The translations under genes were made by a program, and so were the position numbers. Below are positions 28,129 to 37,751 of a stretch of DNA of 64,000 bases, piece by piece. Within the stretch, counting starts at the first letter, position 1. Each line of letters starts with the position of its first letter. The notes beneath the pieces were generated by a model that saw only the letters and a list, made by a program, of their open reading frames with translations, had not been told where the DNA came from and made no database searches. The DNA comes from Pseudomonas monsensis (GTDB lineage: Bacteria > Pseudomonadota > Gammaproteobacteria > Pseudomonadales > Pseudomonadaceae), in assembly GCF_014268495.2 (NCBI RefSeq), contig NZ_CP077087.1, positions 4,157,501 to 4,221,500 of the forward strand. The letters run 5' to 3'.

Positions 28129-28803
28129 ATGCAATACAATCTCACCAGAATCGACCCCGATGCTCCTAACGAGCAGTATCCGATTGGCGAACGGGAAACC
28201 GTTTCCGATCCGTTAGAGGATCAAGTCCACAAAAACATTTTCATGGGCAAGCTCGAAGACGTGCTGAGTGGCGCGGTCAACTGGGGGCGTAAAAACTCCC
28301 TGTGGCCGTACAACTTCGGCCTTTCGTGCTGCTACGTGGAAATGACCACCGCCTTCACGGCGCCCCACGACATCGCGCGCTTCGGCGCCGAAGTTATCCG
28401 GGCATCACCGCGTCAGGCCGACTTCATGGTTATCGCCGGTACCTGCTTCATCAAGATGGCGCCGATCATTCAGCGTCTCTACGAGCAGATGCTCGAGCCG
28501 AAGTGGGTAATCTCCATGGGTTCGTGCGCCAACTCCGGTGGCATGTACGACATCTACTCCGTGGTTCAAGGGGTGGACAAGTTCCTGCCCGTGGACGTCT
28601 ACGTACCTGGCTGCCCGCCCCGTCCAGAAGCATTTCTGCAAGGCTTGATGCTGTTGCAGGAAACGATTGGCCAGGAGCGTCGCCCACTGTCCTGGGTCGT
28701 TGGTGATCAAGGCGTTTATCGCGCCGACATGCCTTCGCAGAAAGAACAGCGCCGCGAACAGCGAATCGCAGTCACCAACCTGCGCAGCCCTGACGAAGTC
28801 TGA
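28129..28803 (+). CDS. nuoB: NADH-quinone oxidoreductase subunit B
   Basis: Peripheral-arm subunit that holds the terminal iron-sulfur cluster N2, which passes electrons to quinone. The 224-residue protein has the cluster ligands in GLSCCYVEMT (adjacent cysteines), the single Cys in IAGTCFIKMAP, and VPGCPPRPEAF. The ATG at 28129 is preferred over a TTG two codons upstream. Confidence 0.97.
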   Translation: MQYNLTRIDPDAPNEQYPIGERETVSDPLEDQVHKNIFMGKLEDVLSGAVNWGRKNSLWPYNFGLSCCYVEMTTAFTAPHDIARFGAEVIRASPRQADFMVIAGTCFIKMAPIIQRLYEQMLEPKWVISMGSCANSGGMYDIYSVVQGVDKFLPVDVYVPGCPPRPEAFLQGLMLLQETIGQERRPLSWVVGDQGVYRADMPSQKEQRREQRIAVTNLRSPDEV

Positions 28804-28877
28804 TCCAGATCTGTTCTTACAAAAGAAACGAGAAGCTGGCTTCATTCTTTACGTTGACCGAAAGCGAAAAAATAACC

Positions 28878-30662
28878 ATGACTACAGGCAGCGCTCTGTA
28901 CATCCCGCCTTATAAGGCAGACGACCAGGATGTGGTCGTCGAATTGAACAACCGTTTTGGCGCCGAAGCGTTCACCGCTCAGTCGACCCGCACCGGCATG
29001 CCGGTGCTGTGGGTGGCGCGCGCCAAACTTGTCGAAGTCCTGACCTTCCTGCGCAACCTGCCCAAGCCGTACGTCATGCTCTATGACCTGCACGGCGTGG
29101 ACGAGCGTCTGCGCACCAAGCGTCAAGGGCTGCCATCGGGCGCCGACTTCACCGTGTTCTATCACCTCATGTCGCTCGAGCGTAATAGTGACGTGATGAT
29201 CAAAGTCGCCTTGTCCGAAAGCGACCTGAGCTTGCCGACCGTCACCAGCATCTGGCCGAACGCCAACTGGTACGAGCGTGAAGTCTGGGACATGTACGGC
29301 ATCGACTTCAAAGGCCACCCGCACCTGTCGCGCATCATGATGCCGCCGACCTGGGAAGGTCACCCGCTGCGCAAGGACTTCCCGGCGCGCGCCACCGAAT
29401 TCGATCCGTTCAGCCTCAACCTCGCCAAGCAACAGCTTGAGGAAGAAGCCGCGCGCTTCCGTCCTGAAGACTGGGGCATGAAGCGTTCCGGAGCCAACGA
29501 GGACTACATGTTCCTCAACCTGGGCCCGAACCACCCTTCCGCGCACGGTGCGTTCCGCATCATCCTGCAACTGGACGGTGAAGAGATCGTCGACTGCGTG
29601 CCGGACATCGGTTACCACCACCGTGGTGCCGAGAAGATGGCTGAGCGTCAGTCGTGGCACAGCTTCATCCCGTACACCGACCGTATCGACTACCTCGGCG
29701 GCGTGATGAACAACCTGCCGTACGTGCTCTCGGTCGAGAAGCTGGCCGGCATCAAGGTGCCCGAAAAGGTCGACGTCATCCGCATCATGATGGCCGAGTT
29801 CTTCCGGATCACCAGCCACCTGCTGTTCCTCGGGACTTACATCCAGGACGTTGGTGCGATGACTCCGGTGTTCTTCACCTTCACCGACCGCCAGAAGGCG
29901 TACACGGTGATCGAAGCCATCACCGGTTTCCGCCTGCACCCGGCCTGGTACCGCATCGGCGGCGTCGCGCACGATCTGCCGCGCGGCTGGGAAAAACTGG
30001 TGAAAGACTTCGTTGAGTGGCTGCCAAAACGCCTCGACGAGTACACCAAGGCCGCCCTGCAGAACAGCATCCTCAAGGGTCGTACCATCGGCGTTGCCCA
30101 GTACAACACCAAAGAGGCCCTGGAATGGGGCGTCACCGGTGCCGGCCTGCGTTCGACCGGTTGCGACTTCGACCTGCGTAAGGCGCGTCCGTACTCCGGC
30201 TACGAGAACTTCGAGTTCGAAGTACCGCTGGCTGCCAACGGCGATGCCTACGACCGCTGCATGGTCCGCGTCGAAGAGATGCGCCAGAGCATCAAGATCA
30301 TCGACCAGTGCATGCGCAACATGCCGGAAGGCCCGTACAAGGCGGATCACCCGCTGACCACGCCGCCGCCGAAAGAGCGCACGCTGCAGCACATCGAAAC
30401 CCTGATCACGCACTTCCTGCAGGTTTCGTGGGGCCCGGTCATGCCGGCCAACGAATCCTTCCAGATGATCGAAGCGACCAAGGGCATCAACAGTTATTAC
30501 CTGACGAGCGACGGCGGCACCATGAGCTACCGTACCCGGATCCGTACTCCGAGCTTCCCGCACCTGCAGCAGATCCCTTCGGTGATCAAAGGCAGCATGG
30601 TCGCGGACTTGATTGCGTACCTGGGTAGTATCGACTTCGTTATGGCCGACGTGGACCGCTAA
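28878..30662 (+). CDS. nuoC: Fused NADH-quinone oxidoreductase subunit C/D
   Basis: Fusion of the 30-kDa and 49-kDa subunits, as in E. coli and other Pseudomonas. Residues 1 to about 190 are the NuoC part (WYEREVWDMYGIDFKGHPHL). The remainder is NuoD, related to the large subunit of NiFe hydrogenases and forming much of the quinone cavity (NLGPNHPSAHGAFRI; GYHHRGAEKMAERQSWHSF). The total is 594 residues. The ATG at 28878 gives MTTGSALYIPPYKADDQD; an ATG 24 bp upstream is in frame but less conserved. Confidence 0.97.
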   Translation: MTTGSALYIPPYKADDQDVVVELNNRFGAEAFTAQSTRTGMPVLWVARAKLVEVLTFLRNLPKPYVMLYDLHGVDERLRTKRQGLPSGADFTVFYHLMSLERNSDVMIKVALSESDLSLPTVTSIWPNANWYEREVWDMYGIDFKGHPHLSRIMMPPTWEGHPLRKDFPARATEFDPFSLNLAKQQLEEEAARFRPEDWGMKRSGANEDYMFLNLGPNHPSAHGAFRIILQLDGEEIVDCVPDIGYHHRGAEKMAERQSWHSFIPYTDRIDYLGGVMNNLPYVLSVEKLAGIKVPEKVDVIRIMMAEFFRITSHLLFLGTYIQDVGAMTPVFFTFTDRQKAYTVIEAITGFRLHPAWYRIGGVAHDLPRGWEKLVKDFVEWLPKRLDEYTKAALQNSILKGRTIGVAQYNTKEALEWGVTGAGLRSTGCDFDLRKARPYSGYENFEFEVPLAANGDAYDRCMVRVEEMRQSIKIIDQCMRNMPEGPYKADHPLTTPPPKERTLQHIETLITHFLQVSWGPVMPANESFQMIEATKGINSYYLTSDGGTMSYRTRIRTPSFPHLQQIPSVIKGSMVADLIAYLGSIDFVMADVDR

Positions 30663-30664
30663 GC

Positions 30665-31162
30665 ATGAACAGCACGCTTATCCAGACAGACCGTTTCACC
30701 TTGAGTGAAACCGAGCGCTCGGCCATCGAGCACGAGCTGCATCACTACGAAGACCCGCGCGCGGCGTCGATCGAAGCCCTGAAGATCGTTCAGAAGGAAC
30801 GCGGCTGGGTGCCGGATGGCGCCCTGTACGCGATCGGCGAGATCCTCGGCATCCCGGCCAGCGACGTTGAAGGCGTGGCGACGTTCTATAGCCAGATCTT
30901 CCGTCAGCCGGTCGGCCGCCACATCATTCGCGTCTGCGACAGCATGGTCTGCTACATCGGCGGCCACGAGTCGGTGGTCAGCGAAATCCAGAACAATCTG
31001 GGCATCGGCCTGGGTCAGACCACCGCCGACGGTCGTTTCACCCTGCTGCCTGTCTGCTGCCTCGGCAACTGCGACAAGGCACCGGCGCTGATGATCGACG
31101 ACGACACCTTTGGCGACGTGCAGCCTGCCGGCGTGGCCAAACTGCTCGAGGGCTACGTATGA
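30665..31162 (+). CDS. nuoE: NADH-quinone oxidoreductase subunit E
   Basis: Thioredoxin-like subunit of the NADH-dehydrogenase module carrying the off-pathway [2Fe-2S] cluster N1a. The four cysteine ligands are visible in VCDSMVCYIGG and LPVCCLGNCDKAP. The protein has 165 residues. It starts 2 bp after the nuoCD stop, and nuoF overlaps its end (ATGA). Confidence 0.97.
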   Translation: MNSTLIQTDRFTLSETERSAIEHELHHYEDPRAASIEALKIVQKERGWVPDGALYAIGEILGIPASDVEGVATFYSQIFRQPVGRHIIRVCDSMVCYIGGHESVVSEIQNNLGIGLGQTTADGRFTLLPVCCLGNCDKAPALMIDDDTFGDVQPAGVAKLLEGYV

Positions 31163-32514
31163 CCCTGACATCTTTCGGTCCTGCCAACCGCATCAAGCGT
31201 TCGGCCGAGACTCACCCGCTGACCTGGCGTCTGCGTGACGACGGCGAAGCCGTGTGGCTCGACGAATACCAGGCCAAGAACGGTTACGCCGCTGCGCGCA
31301 AGGCCTTCGCCGACATGGCTCAGGACGACATCGTCCAGACCGTGAAGGACGCAGGCTTGAAAGGTCGCGGCGGTGCAGGCTTCCCCACGGGCGTGAAGTG
31401 GGGCCTGATGCCCAAGGACGAATCCATTAACATCCGCTACTTGCTGTGCAACGCGGACGAGATGGAGCCGAACACCTGGAAAGACCGCATGCTGATGGAG
31501 CAACTGCCCCATCTGCTGATCGAAGGCATGCTGATCAGTGCCCGCGCCCTGAAAACCTACCGTGGCTACATCTTCCTGCGTGGCGAGTACACCACCGCCG
31601 CCAAGCACCTCAACCGTGCCGTGGAAGAAGCCAAGGCTGCTGGCCTTTTGGGTAAAAACATTCTGGGCAGCGGCTTCGATTTCGAGCTGTTCGTCCACAC
31701 CGGCGCCGGGCGTTACATCTGCGGTGAAGAAACCGCACTGATCAACTCCCTCGAAGGCCGCCGCGCCAACCCGCGCTCCAAGCCGCCCTTCCCGGCCGCC
31801 GTGGGCGTGTGGGGCAAGCCGACCTGCGTGAACAACGTGGAAACCCTGTGCAACGTGCCGGCGATCATTGCCGACGGCGTTGACTGGTACAAATCGTTGG
31901 CCCGCGAAGGCAGCGAAGACATGGGCACCAAGCTCATGGGCTTCTCCGGCAAGGTCAAGAACCCTGGCCTGTGGGAACTGCCATTCGGCGTGACCGCTCG
32001 CGAGCTGTTCGAAGACTACGCCGGCGGCATGCGCGACGGTTACAAACTCAAGGCCTGGCAGCCAGGCGGTGCCGGTACCGGTTTCCTGTTGCCAGAACAC
32101 CTCGACGCACAGATGTACGCCGGCGGCATCGCCAAAGTGGGCACCCGGATGGGTACCGGCCTGGCGATGGCGGTGGACGACAGCGTCAACATGGTGTCGC
32201 TGCTGCGCAACATGGAGCAGTTCTTCGCCCGCGAATCCTGCGGCTTCTGCACCCCGTGCCGTGATGGCCTGCCATGGAGCGTCAAGCTCTTGATGGCCAT
32301 CGAAGAAGGCCGCGGTCAGCCAGGCGACATCGAGACCCTGCTGGGTCTGGTCGGCTTCCTCGGCCCAGGCAAGACCTTCTGTGCTCACGCACCGGGTGCC
32401 GTGGAGCCTTTGGGCAGTGCCATCAAATACTTCCGTCCAGAGTTCGAAGCCGGTATCGCGCCTGCAAGCGCCGCCGTCCCGCCTCTGGCAAGGCCGATCG
32501 TAGTCGGCGCGTAA
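31159..32514 (+). CDS. nuoF: NADH-quinone oxidoreductase subunit F
   Basis: NADH-binding flavoprotein with FMN and [4Fe-4S] cluster N3. The 451-residue protein has the NADH/FMN motif GLKGRGGAGFPTGVKWGLMP near residue 65, a second glycine-rich segment GAGRYICGEETALINSLEG near 180, and the cluster motif ESCGFCTPCRDG near 357 with a distal Cys in KTFCAHAPGA. Confidence 0.98.
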   Translation: MTLTSFGPANRIKRSAETHPLTWRLRDDGEAVWLDEYQAKNGYAAARKAFADMAQDDIVQTVKDAGLKGRGGAGFPTGVKWGLMPKDESINIRYLLCNADEMEPNTWKDRMLMEQLPHLLIEGMLISARALKTYRGYIFLRGEYTTAAKHLNRAVEEAKAAGLLGKNILGSGFDFELFVHTGAGRYICGEETALINSLEGRRANPRSKPPFPAAVGVWGKPTCVNNVETLCNVPAIIADGVDWYKSLAREGSEDMGTKLMGFSGKVKNPGLWELPFGVTARELFEDYAGGMRDGYKLKAWQPGGAGTGFLLPEHLDAQMYAGGIAKVGTRMGTGLAMAVDDSVNMVSLLRNMEQFFARESCGFCTPCRDGLPWSVKLLMAIEEGRGQPGDIETLLGLVGFLGPGKTFCAHAPGAVEPLGSAIKYFRPEFEAGIAPASAAVPPLARPIVVGA

Positions 32515-32520
32515 ACGCTT

Positions 32521-32554
32521 AAAAAGGCGAAGGGTCCGTGCCCTTCGCCTTTCG
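32521..32554 (+). terminator. Terminator-like hairpin between nuoF and nuoG
   Basis: Strong stem GGCGAAGGG/CCCTTCGCC with a six-base loop, flanked by As and followed by only three Ts. It lies in the longest gap (136 bp) of the operon. It could reduce read-through or protect the 3' end of the upstream mRNA. Confidence 0.6.
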
Positions 32555-32650
32555 TCCGATGACGCCTTTCGGGGCTGACTGGATTCGGACGAATAACAAG
32601 ATTCCATTAGCCACGCCCGCTGACACCGGGCCAACGAAGAACTTTGAACC

Positions 32651-35365
32651 ATGGCCACTATCCACGTAGACGGCAAAGCGCTCGAAGTCGACGGGGCAGA
32701 CAACCTGTTACAGGCATGTCTGTCGCTGGGCCTCGACATCCCTTATTTCTGCTGGCACCCCGCGCTTGGTAGCGTCGGGGCTTGCCGCCAGTGCGCGGTC
32801 AAGCAGTACACCGACGAGAACGACACCCGTGGTCGCATCGTCATGTCCTGCATGACGCCTGCCACCGACAACACCTGGATCTCCATCGACGATGAAGAAT
32901 CCAAGGCGTTCCGCGCCAGTGTTGTCGAATGGCTGATGACCAACCACCCGCACGACTGCCCGGTGTGCGAGGAAGGCGGTCACTGCCACCTGCAAGACAT
33001 GACCGTGATGACCGGCCACAACGAGCGCCGTTATCGCTTCACCAAACGCACCCACCAGAACCAGCAACTGGGCCCGTTCATTTCCCACGAAATGAACCGC
33101 TGCATCGCTTGCTACCGCTGTGTGCGTTTCTACAAGGATTACGCTGGCGGCACCGACCTCGGTGTGTTCGGTGCCCACGACAACGTGTACTTCGGTCGCG
33201 TTGAAGACGGCACCCTCGAAAGCGAGTTCTCCGGCAACCTCACCGAGGTCTGCCCGACCGGTGTGTTCACCGACAAGACGCACTCCGAGCGTTACAACCG
33301 CAAGTGGGACATGCAGTTCTCGCCGAGCATCTGCCATGGCTGCTCGAGCGGTTGCAACATCTCCCCGGGCGAACGTTACGGCGAACTGCGTCGCATCGAA
33401 AACCGTTTCAACGGTTCGGTGAACCAGTACTTCCTGTGCGACCGTGGCCGTTTCGGTTATGGCTACGTCAACCGCACCGACCGTCCACGTCAGCCAATGC
33501 TGGCCGACGGCACCAAGCTGGGCCTGGATCAGGCGCTGGACAAGGCTGCCGATCTGCTGCGCGGGCGCAATATCGTCGGTATCGGTTCGCCGCGTGCCAG
33601 CCTCGAAAGCAACTACGCGTTGCGTGAGCTGGTCGGCGCCGAGCACTTCTACTCCGGTATCGAAGCCTCCGAGCTGGAGCGCATTCGTCTGGTCCTGCAA
33701 GTGCTGAAAGACAGCCCGCTGCCCGTGCCGAACATGCGCGACATCGAAGACCACGACGCGATCTTCATCCTCGGTGAAGACCTGACCCAGACTGCTGCGC
33801 GTATGGCCCTGGCCCTGCGTCAGTCGGTCAAGGGCAAGGCTGAAGACATGGCCGAAGCCATGCGCGTTCAGCCGTGGCTCGACGCGGCGGTGAAGAACAT
33901 CGGTCAGCACGAACTGAACCCGCTGTTCATCGCCAGCCTCGCTGAAACCAAGCTCGACGACATCGCCGAAGAATGCGTACACGCCGCTCCGGATGACCTG
34001 GCGCGCATCGGTTTCGCCGTTGCTCACGCGCTGGACGCCAGCGCCCCGGCTGTTGAAGGTCTGGACGCCGAAGCCCTGGAACTGGCCAAGCGCATTGCTG
34101 ACGCCCTGCTCGCGGCCAAGCGTCCGCTGATCATCGCCGGTACTTCGCTGGGTTCGAAAGCACTGATCGAAGCGGCGGCGAACATCGCCAAAGCCCTGAA
34201 GCTGCGCGAGAAAAACGGTTCGATCAGCCTGATCGTGCCGGAAGCCAACAGCCTTGGCCTGGCCATGCTCGGTGGCGAATCGGTCGACGCGGCGCTGCAA
34301 GCCGTGATCGACGGCAAGGCCGACGCCATCGTCGTGCTGGAAAACGATCTGTACACCCGCACCTCGAAAGCCAAGGTCGACGCAGCCCTGAACGCTGCGC
34401 AAGTGGTGATCGTTGCCGACCACCAGAAGACCGCCACCACCGACCGCGCGCAACTGGTTCTGCCAGCGGCGAGCTTCGCTGAAGGCGACGGTACGCTGGT
34501 CAGCCAGGAAGGCCGCGCCCAGCGCTTCTTCCAGGTTTTCGACCCGCAATACATGGATGCGAGCATCCTGGTTCACGAAGGCTGGCGCTGGCTGCACGCC
34601 CTGCGCTCGACCCTGCTGAACCAGCCGATCGACTGGACGCAACTCGACCACGTCACCGCTGCCGTTGCCTCGAGCACCGAGCAACTGGCGCGTATCGTCG
34701 ACGCAGCCCCATCGGCCGCGTTCCGCATCAAGGGTCTGAAACTGGCGCGTGAGCCGCTGCGTTATTCCGGTCGCACCGCGATGCGCGCCGACATCAGCGT
34801 TCACGAACCGCGTACCCCGCAAGACCAAGACACCGCGTTCGCCTTCTCCATGGAAGGTTACTCGGGTTCGGCTGAACCACGTCAGCAAGTGCCATTCGCC
34901 TGGTCGCCGGGCTGGAACTCGCCACAAGCGTGGAACAAGTTCCAGGACGAAGTCGGTGGTCACCTGCGCGCTGGCGACCCGGGCACCCGCCTGATCGAAA
35001 GCACGGGCGACTCGCTGAACTGGTTCGCTGCCGCTCCGCGTGCGTTCAATCCGGCGCCGGGCACCTGGCAAGCCGTGCCGTTCTACCACTTGTTCGGCAG
35101 CGACGAGACCTCGTCGAAAGCCGCACCGGTACAGGAACGCATCCCGGCTCCATACGTGGCACTGGCCAAATCCGAAGCGGATCGCCTGGGCGTCAACGAC
35201 GGTGCCCTGCTGAGCCTGAACGTGGCCGGCCAGACCCTGCGTCTGCCGCTGCGCATTAATGAAGAACTGGGCGCGGGTCTGGTGGCCTTGCCTGCGGGCA
35301 TCGCCGGCATTCCACCGGCATTCGCCGGCGTGTCCGTCGACGGTCTGCAGGAGGCAGCGCAATGA
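32651..35365 (+). CDS. nuoG: NADH-quinone oxidoreductase subunit G
   Basis: Largest peripheral subunit, carrying several iron-sulfur clusters. The 904 residues begin with a [2Fe-2S] ferredoxin domain (CWHPALGSVGACRQCAVKQ near residue 35), then a NuoG His-Cys3 motif in DCPVCEEGGHCHLQD near 100, a two-[4Fe-4S] segment with CIACYRCVRFY and EVCPTG, and a long molybdopterin-oxidoreductase-like C-terminal region that starts with the CHGCSSGCN motif near 228. That motif corresponds to the extra cluster N7 of some bacteria. nuoH overlaps its end by four bases. Confidence 0.97.
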   Translation: MATIHVDGKALEVDGADNLLQACLSLGLDIPYFCWHPALGSVGACRQCAVKQYTDENDTRGRIVMSCMTPATDNTWISIDDEESKAFRASVVEWLMTNHPHDCPVCEEGGHCHLQDMTVMTGHNERRYRFTKRTHQNQQLGPFISHEMNRCIACYRCVRFYKDYAGGTDLGVFGAHDNVYFGRVEDGTLESEFSGNLTEVCPTGVFTDKTHSERYNRKWDMQFSPSICHGCSSGCNISPGERYGELRRIENRFNGSVNQYFLCDRGRFGYGYVNRTDRPRQPMLADGTKLGLDQALDKAADLLRGRNIVGIGSPRASLESNYALRELVGAEHFYSGIEASELERIRLVLQVLKDSPLPVPNMRDIEDHDAIFILGEDLTQTAARMALALRQSVKGKAEDMAEAMRVQPWLDAAVKNIGQHELNPLFIASLAETKLDDIAEECVHAAPDDLARIGFAVAHALDASAPAVEGLDAEALELAKRIADALLAAKRPLIIAGTSLGSKALIEAAANIAKALKLREKNGSISLIVPEANSLGLAMLGGESVDAALQAVIDGKADAIVVLENDLYTRTSKAKVDAALNAAQVVIVADHQKTATTDRAQLVLPAASFAEGDGTLVSQEGRAQRFFQVFDPQYMDASILVHEGWRWLHALRSTLLNQPIDWTQLDHVTAAVASSTEQLARIVDAAPSAAFRIKGLKLAREPLRYSGRTAMRADISVHEPRTPQDQDTAFAFSMEGYSGSAEPRQQVPFAWSPGWNSPQAWNKFQDEVGGHLRAGDPGTRLIESTGDSLNWFAAAPRAFNPAPGTWQAVPFYHLFGSDETSSKAAPVQERIPAPYVALAKSEADRLGVNDGALLSLNVAGQTLRLPLRINEELGAGLVALPAGIAGIPPAFAGVSVDGLQEAAQ

Positions 35366-36369
35366 CCTGGTTCACCCCTGAAGTGATCGACGTGATCCTG
35401 ACGGTCATCAAAGCCATCGTGATTCTGCTGGCCGTTGTGGTCGCAGGCGCGTTGCTCAGCTTTGTCGAGCGTCGCCTGCTGGGCTGGTGGCAGGACCGTT
35501 ACGGTCCGAACCGCGTTGGCCCGTTCGGCATGTTCCAGATCGCCGCCGACATGCTGAAGATGTTCTTCAAGGAAGACTGGACCCCGCCGTTTGCCGACAA
35601 GGTGATCTTCACCCTGGCACCGGTGGTGGCCATGTCCGCCCTGCTGATCGCTTTCGCGATCATCCCGATCACCCCGACCTGGGGCGTCGCGGACCTGAAC
35701 ATCGGCCTGCTGTTCTTCTTCGCCATGGCCGGTCTGTCGGTCTACGCGGTGCTGTTCGCCGGCTGGTCGAGTAACAACAAGTTCGCCCTGCTCGGCAGCT
35801 TGCGTGCCTCGGCGCAGACCGTGTCCTACGAAGTGTTCATGGGCCTGGCCCTGATGGGCATCGTGGTGCAGGTCGGCTCGTTCAACATGCGCGACATCGT
35901 CGAGTACCAGGCGCAGAACCTGTGGTTCATCATTCCGCAGTTCTTCGGCTTCTGTACCTTCTTCATTGCTGGCGTGGCCGTGACTCACCGTCACCCGTTC
36001 GACCAGCCGGAAGCGGAACAGGAACTGGCCGACGGTTACCACATTGAATACGCCGGTATGAAATGGGGCATGTTCTTCGTCGGTGAATACATCGGCATCA
36101 TCCTGATCTCGGCGCTGCTGGTCACCCTGTTCTTCGGTGGCTGGCACGGTCCGTTCGGCATCCTGCCGCAACTGTCCTTCGTCTGGTTCGCACTGAAGAC
36201 CGCGTTCTTCATCATGCTGTTCATCCTGCTGCGCGCTTCCATTCCGCGTCCGCGTTATGACCAGGTGATGGATTTCAGCTGGAAATTCTGCCTGCCACTG
36301 ACCCTGATCAATTTGCTGATAACCGCTGCGGTTGTGTTGTGGAACACACCTGCGGTTGCGGTTCAGTGA
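35362..36369 (+). CDS. nuoH: NADH-quinone oxidoreductase subunit H
   Basis: Membrane subunit at the junction with the peripheral arm, lining the quinone entry. The 335-residue protein has eight or so hydrophobic segments and the conserved motifs ERRLLGWWQDRYGPNRVGPFG near residue 35, SVYAVLFAGWSSNNKFALLG near 125, and HRHPFDQPEAEQELADGYH near 205. Confidence 0.97.
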   Translation: MTWFTPEVIDVILTVIKAIVILLAVVVAGALLSFVERRLLGWWQDRYGPNRVGPFGMFQIAADMLKMFFKEDWTPPFADKVIFTLAPVVAMSALLIAFAIIPITPTWGVADLNIGLLFFFAMAGLSVYAVLFAGWSSNNKFALLGSLRASAQTVSYEVFMGLALMGIVVQVGSFNMRDIVEYQAQNLWFIIPQFFGFCTFFIAGVAVTHRHPFDQPEAEQELADGYHIEYAGMKWGMFFVGEYIGIILISALLVTLFFGGWHGPFGILPQLSFVWFALKTAFFIMLFILLRASIPRPRYDQVMDFSWKFCLPLTLINLLITAAVVLWNTPAVAVQ

Positions 36370-36380
36370 GGATTTGACCC

Positions 36381-36929
36381 ATGTTCAAATATATTGGCGA
36401 CATCGTTAAGGGTACTGGTACCCAGTTGCGCAGCCTGGTCATGGTCTTCGGCCATGGCTTCCGCAAGCGCGACACCCTGCAATACCCGGAAGAGCCGGTC
36501 TACCTGCCACCACGCTACCGTGGTCGCATCGTCCTGACCCGTGACCCCGATGGCGAAGAACGTTGCGTAGCCTGCAACCTGTGCGCCGTGGCGTGTCCGG
36601 TGGGTTGCATCTCGCTGCAGAAAGCTGAAACCGAAGACGGTCGCTGGTACCCGGACTTCTTCCGTATCAACTTCTCGCGCTGCATTTTCTGCGGTCTCTG
36701 CGAGGAAGCCTGTCCGACCACCGCAATCCAGCTGACCCCGGATTTCGAGATGGCCGAGTTCAAACGTCAGGACCTGGTGTACGAGAAAGAAGATCTTTTG
36801 ATCTCCGGCCCCGGCAAAAACCCTGATTACAACTTCTATCGTGTTGCAGGTATGGCAATCGCTGGCAAGCCGAAAGGCTCTGCGCAGAACGAAGCCGAAC
36901 CGATCAACGTGAAGAGCTTGCTGCCTTAA
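36381..36929 (+). CDS. nuoI: NADH-quinone oxidoreductase subunit I
   Basis: Ferredoxin-like subunit with two [4Fe-4S] clusters, N6a and N6b. Both Cys motifs are complete: CVACNLCAVACPVGC near residue 58 and CIFCGLCEEACPTTA near 98. The protein has 182 residues and no transmembrane helix. It begins 11 bp after nuoH. Confidence 0.97.
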   Translation: MFKYIGDIVKGTGTQLRSLVMVFGHGFRKRDTLQYPEEPVYLPPRYRGRIVLTRDPDGEERCVACNLCAVACPVGCISLQKAETEDGRWYPDFFRINFSRCIFCGLCEEACPTTAIQLTPDFEMAEFKRQDLVYEKEDLLISGPGKNPDYNFYRVAGMAIAGKPKGSAQNEAEPINVKSLLP

Positions 36930-36938
36930 GGAAGAACG

Positions 36939-37439
36939 ATGGAATTCGCTTTCTATTTCGCATCGGGTATCGCTGTTGTGTCCACGCTACGTGTGGTCAC
37001 CAACACCAACCCTGTGCACGCCCTGCTCTACCTGATCATCTCGTTGATCGCCGTGGCCATGACATTCTTCGCACTCGGCGCACCGTTCGCCGGCGTGCTG
37101 GAAGTGATCGCCTACGCCGGCGCCATCATGGTGCTGTTCGTGTTCGTGGTGATGATGCTGAACCTGGGGCCCGCCTCGGTTCAGCAGGAACGCACCTGGC
37201 TCAAGCCCGGCATCTGGGCAGGACCGGTGATTCTCGCCGCCCTGCTGCTGGCCGAACTGCTGTATGTGCTGTTCGCTCACCAGAGCGGTCAGGCCATCGG
37301 CCACACCACCGTAGACGCGAAAGCCGTGGGCATCAGCCTGTTCGGTCCGTACCTGCTGGTGGTCGAACTCGCCTCGATGCTGCTGCTCGCCGCAGCCGTC
37401 ACGGCGTTCCATTTGGGCCGTAACGAGGCGAAGGAGTAA
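36939..37439 (+). CDS. nuoJ: NADH-quinone oxidoreductase subunit J
   Basis: Membrane subunit with five hydrophobic segments. The 166 residues include NPVHALLYLIISLIAVAMTF and the conserved third helix EVIAYAGAIMVLFVFVVMML, whose rotation is linked to coupling in complex I. Confidence 0.96.
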   Translation: MEFAFYFASGIAVVSTLRVVTNTNPVHALLYLIISLIAVAMTFFALGAPFAGVLEVIAYAGAIMVLFVFVVMMLNLGPASVQQERTWLKPGIWAGPVILAALLLAELLYVLFAHQSGQAIGHTTVDAKAVGISLFGPYLLVVELASMLLLAAAVTAFHLGRNEAKE

Positions 37440-37442
37440 GAC

Positions 37443-37751
37443 ATGCCTGCTATCCCTCTCGAGCATGGATTGGCCGTTGCCGGCATCCTGTTCTGCCTTG
37501 GTCTGGTCGGCCTGATGGTCCGCCGCAACATTTTGTTCGTGCTGATGAGTCTGGAAGTGATGATGAACGCCTCTGCACTGGCCTTCATCGTTGCGGGCGC
37601 CCGCTGGGCGCAACCGGATGGACAGATCATGTTCATCCTGGTGATCAGCCTGGCAGCCGCCGAAGCCAGTATTGGCCTGGCGATCCTGCTGCAACTGTAT
37701 CGCCGCTTCCACACGCTCGATATCGACGCTGCCAGTGAGATGCGCGGATGA
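37443..37751 (+). CDS. nuoK: NADH-quinone oxidoreductase subunit K
   Basis: Small membrane subunit with three helices that carry buried glutamates of the proton path, seen here in [17 protein letters not shown] and [15 protein letters not shown]. It has 102 residues; nuoL overlaps its end by four bases. Confidence 0.97.
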
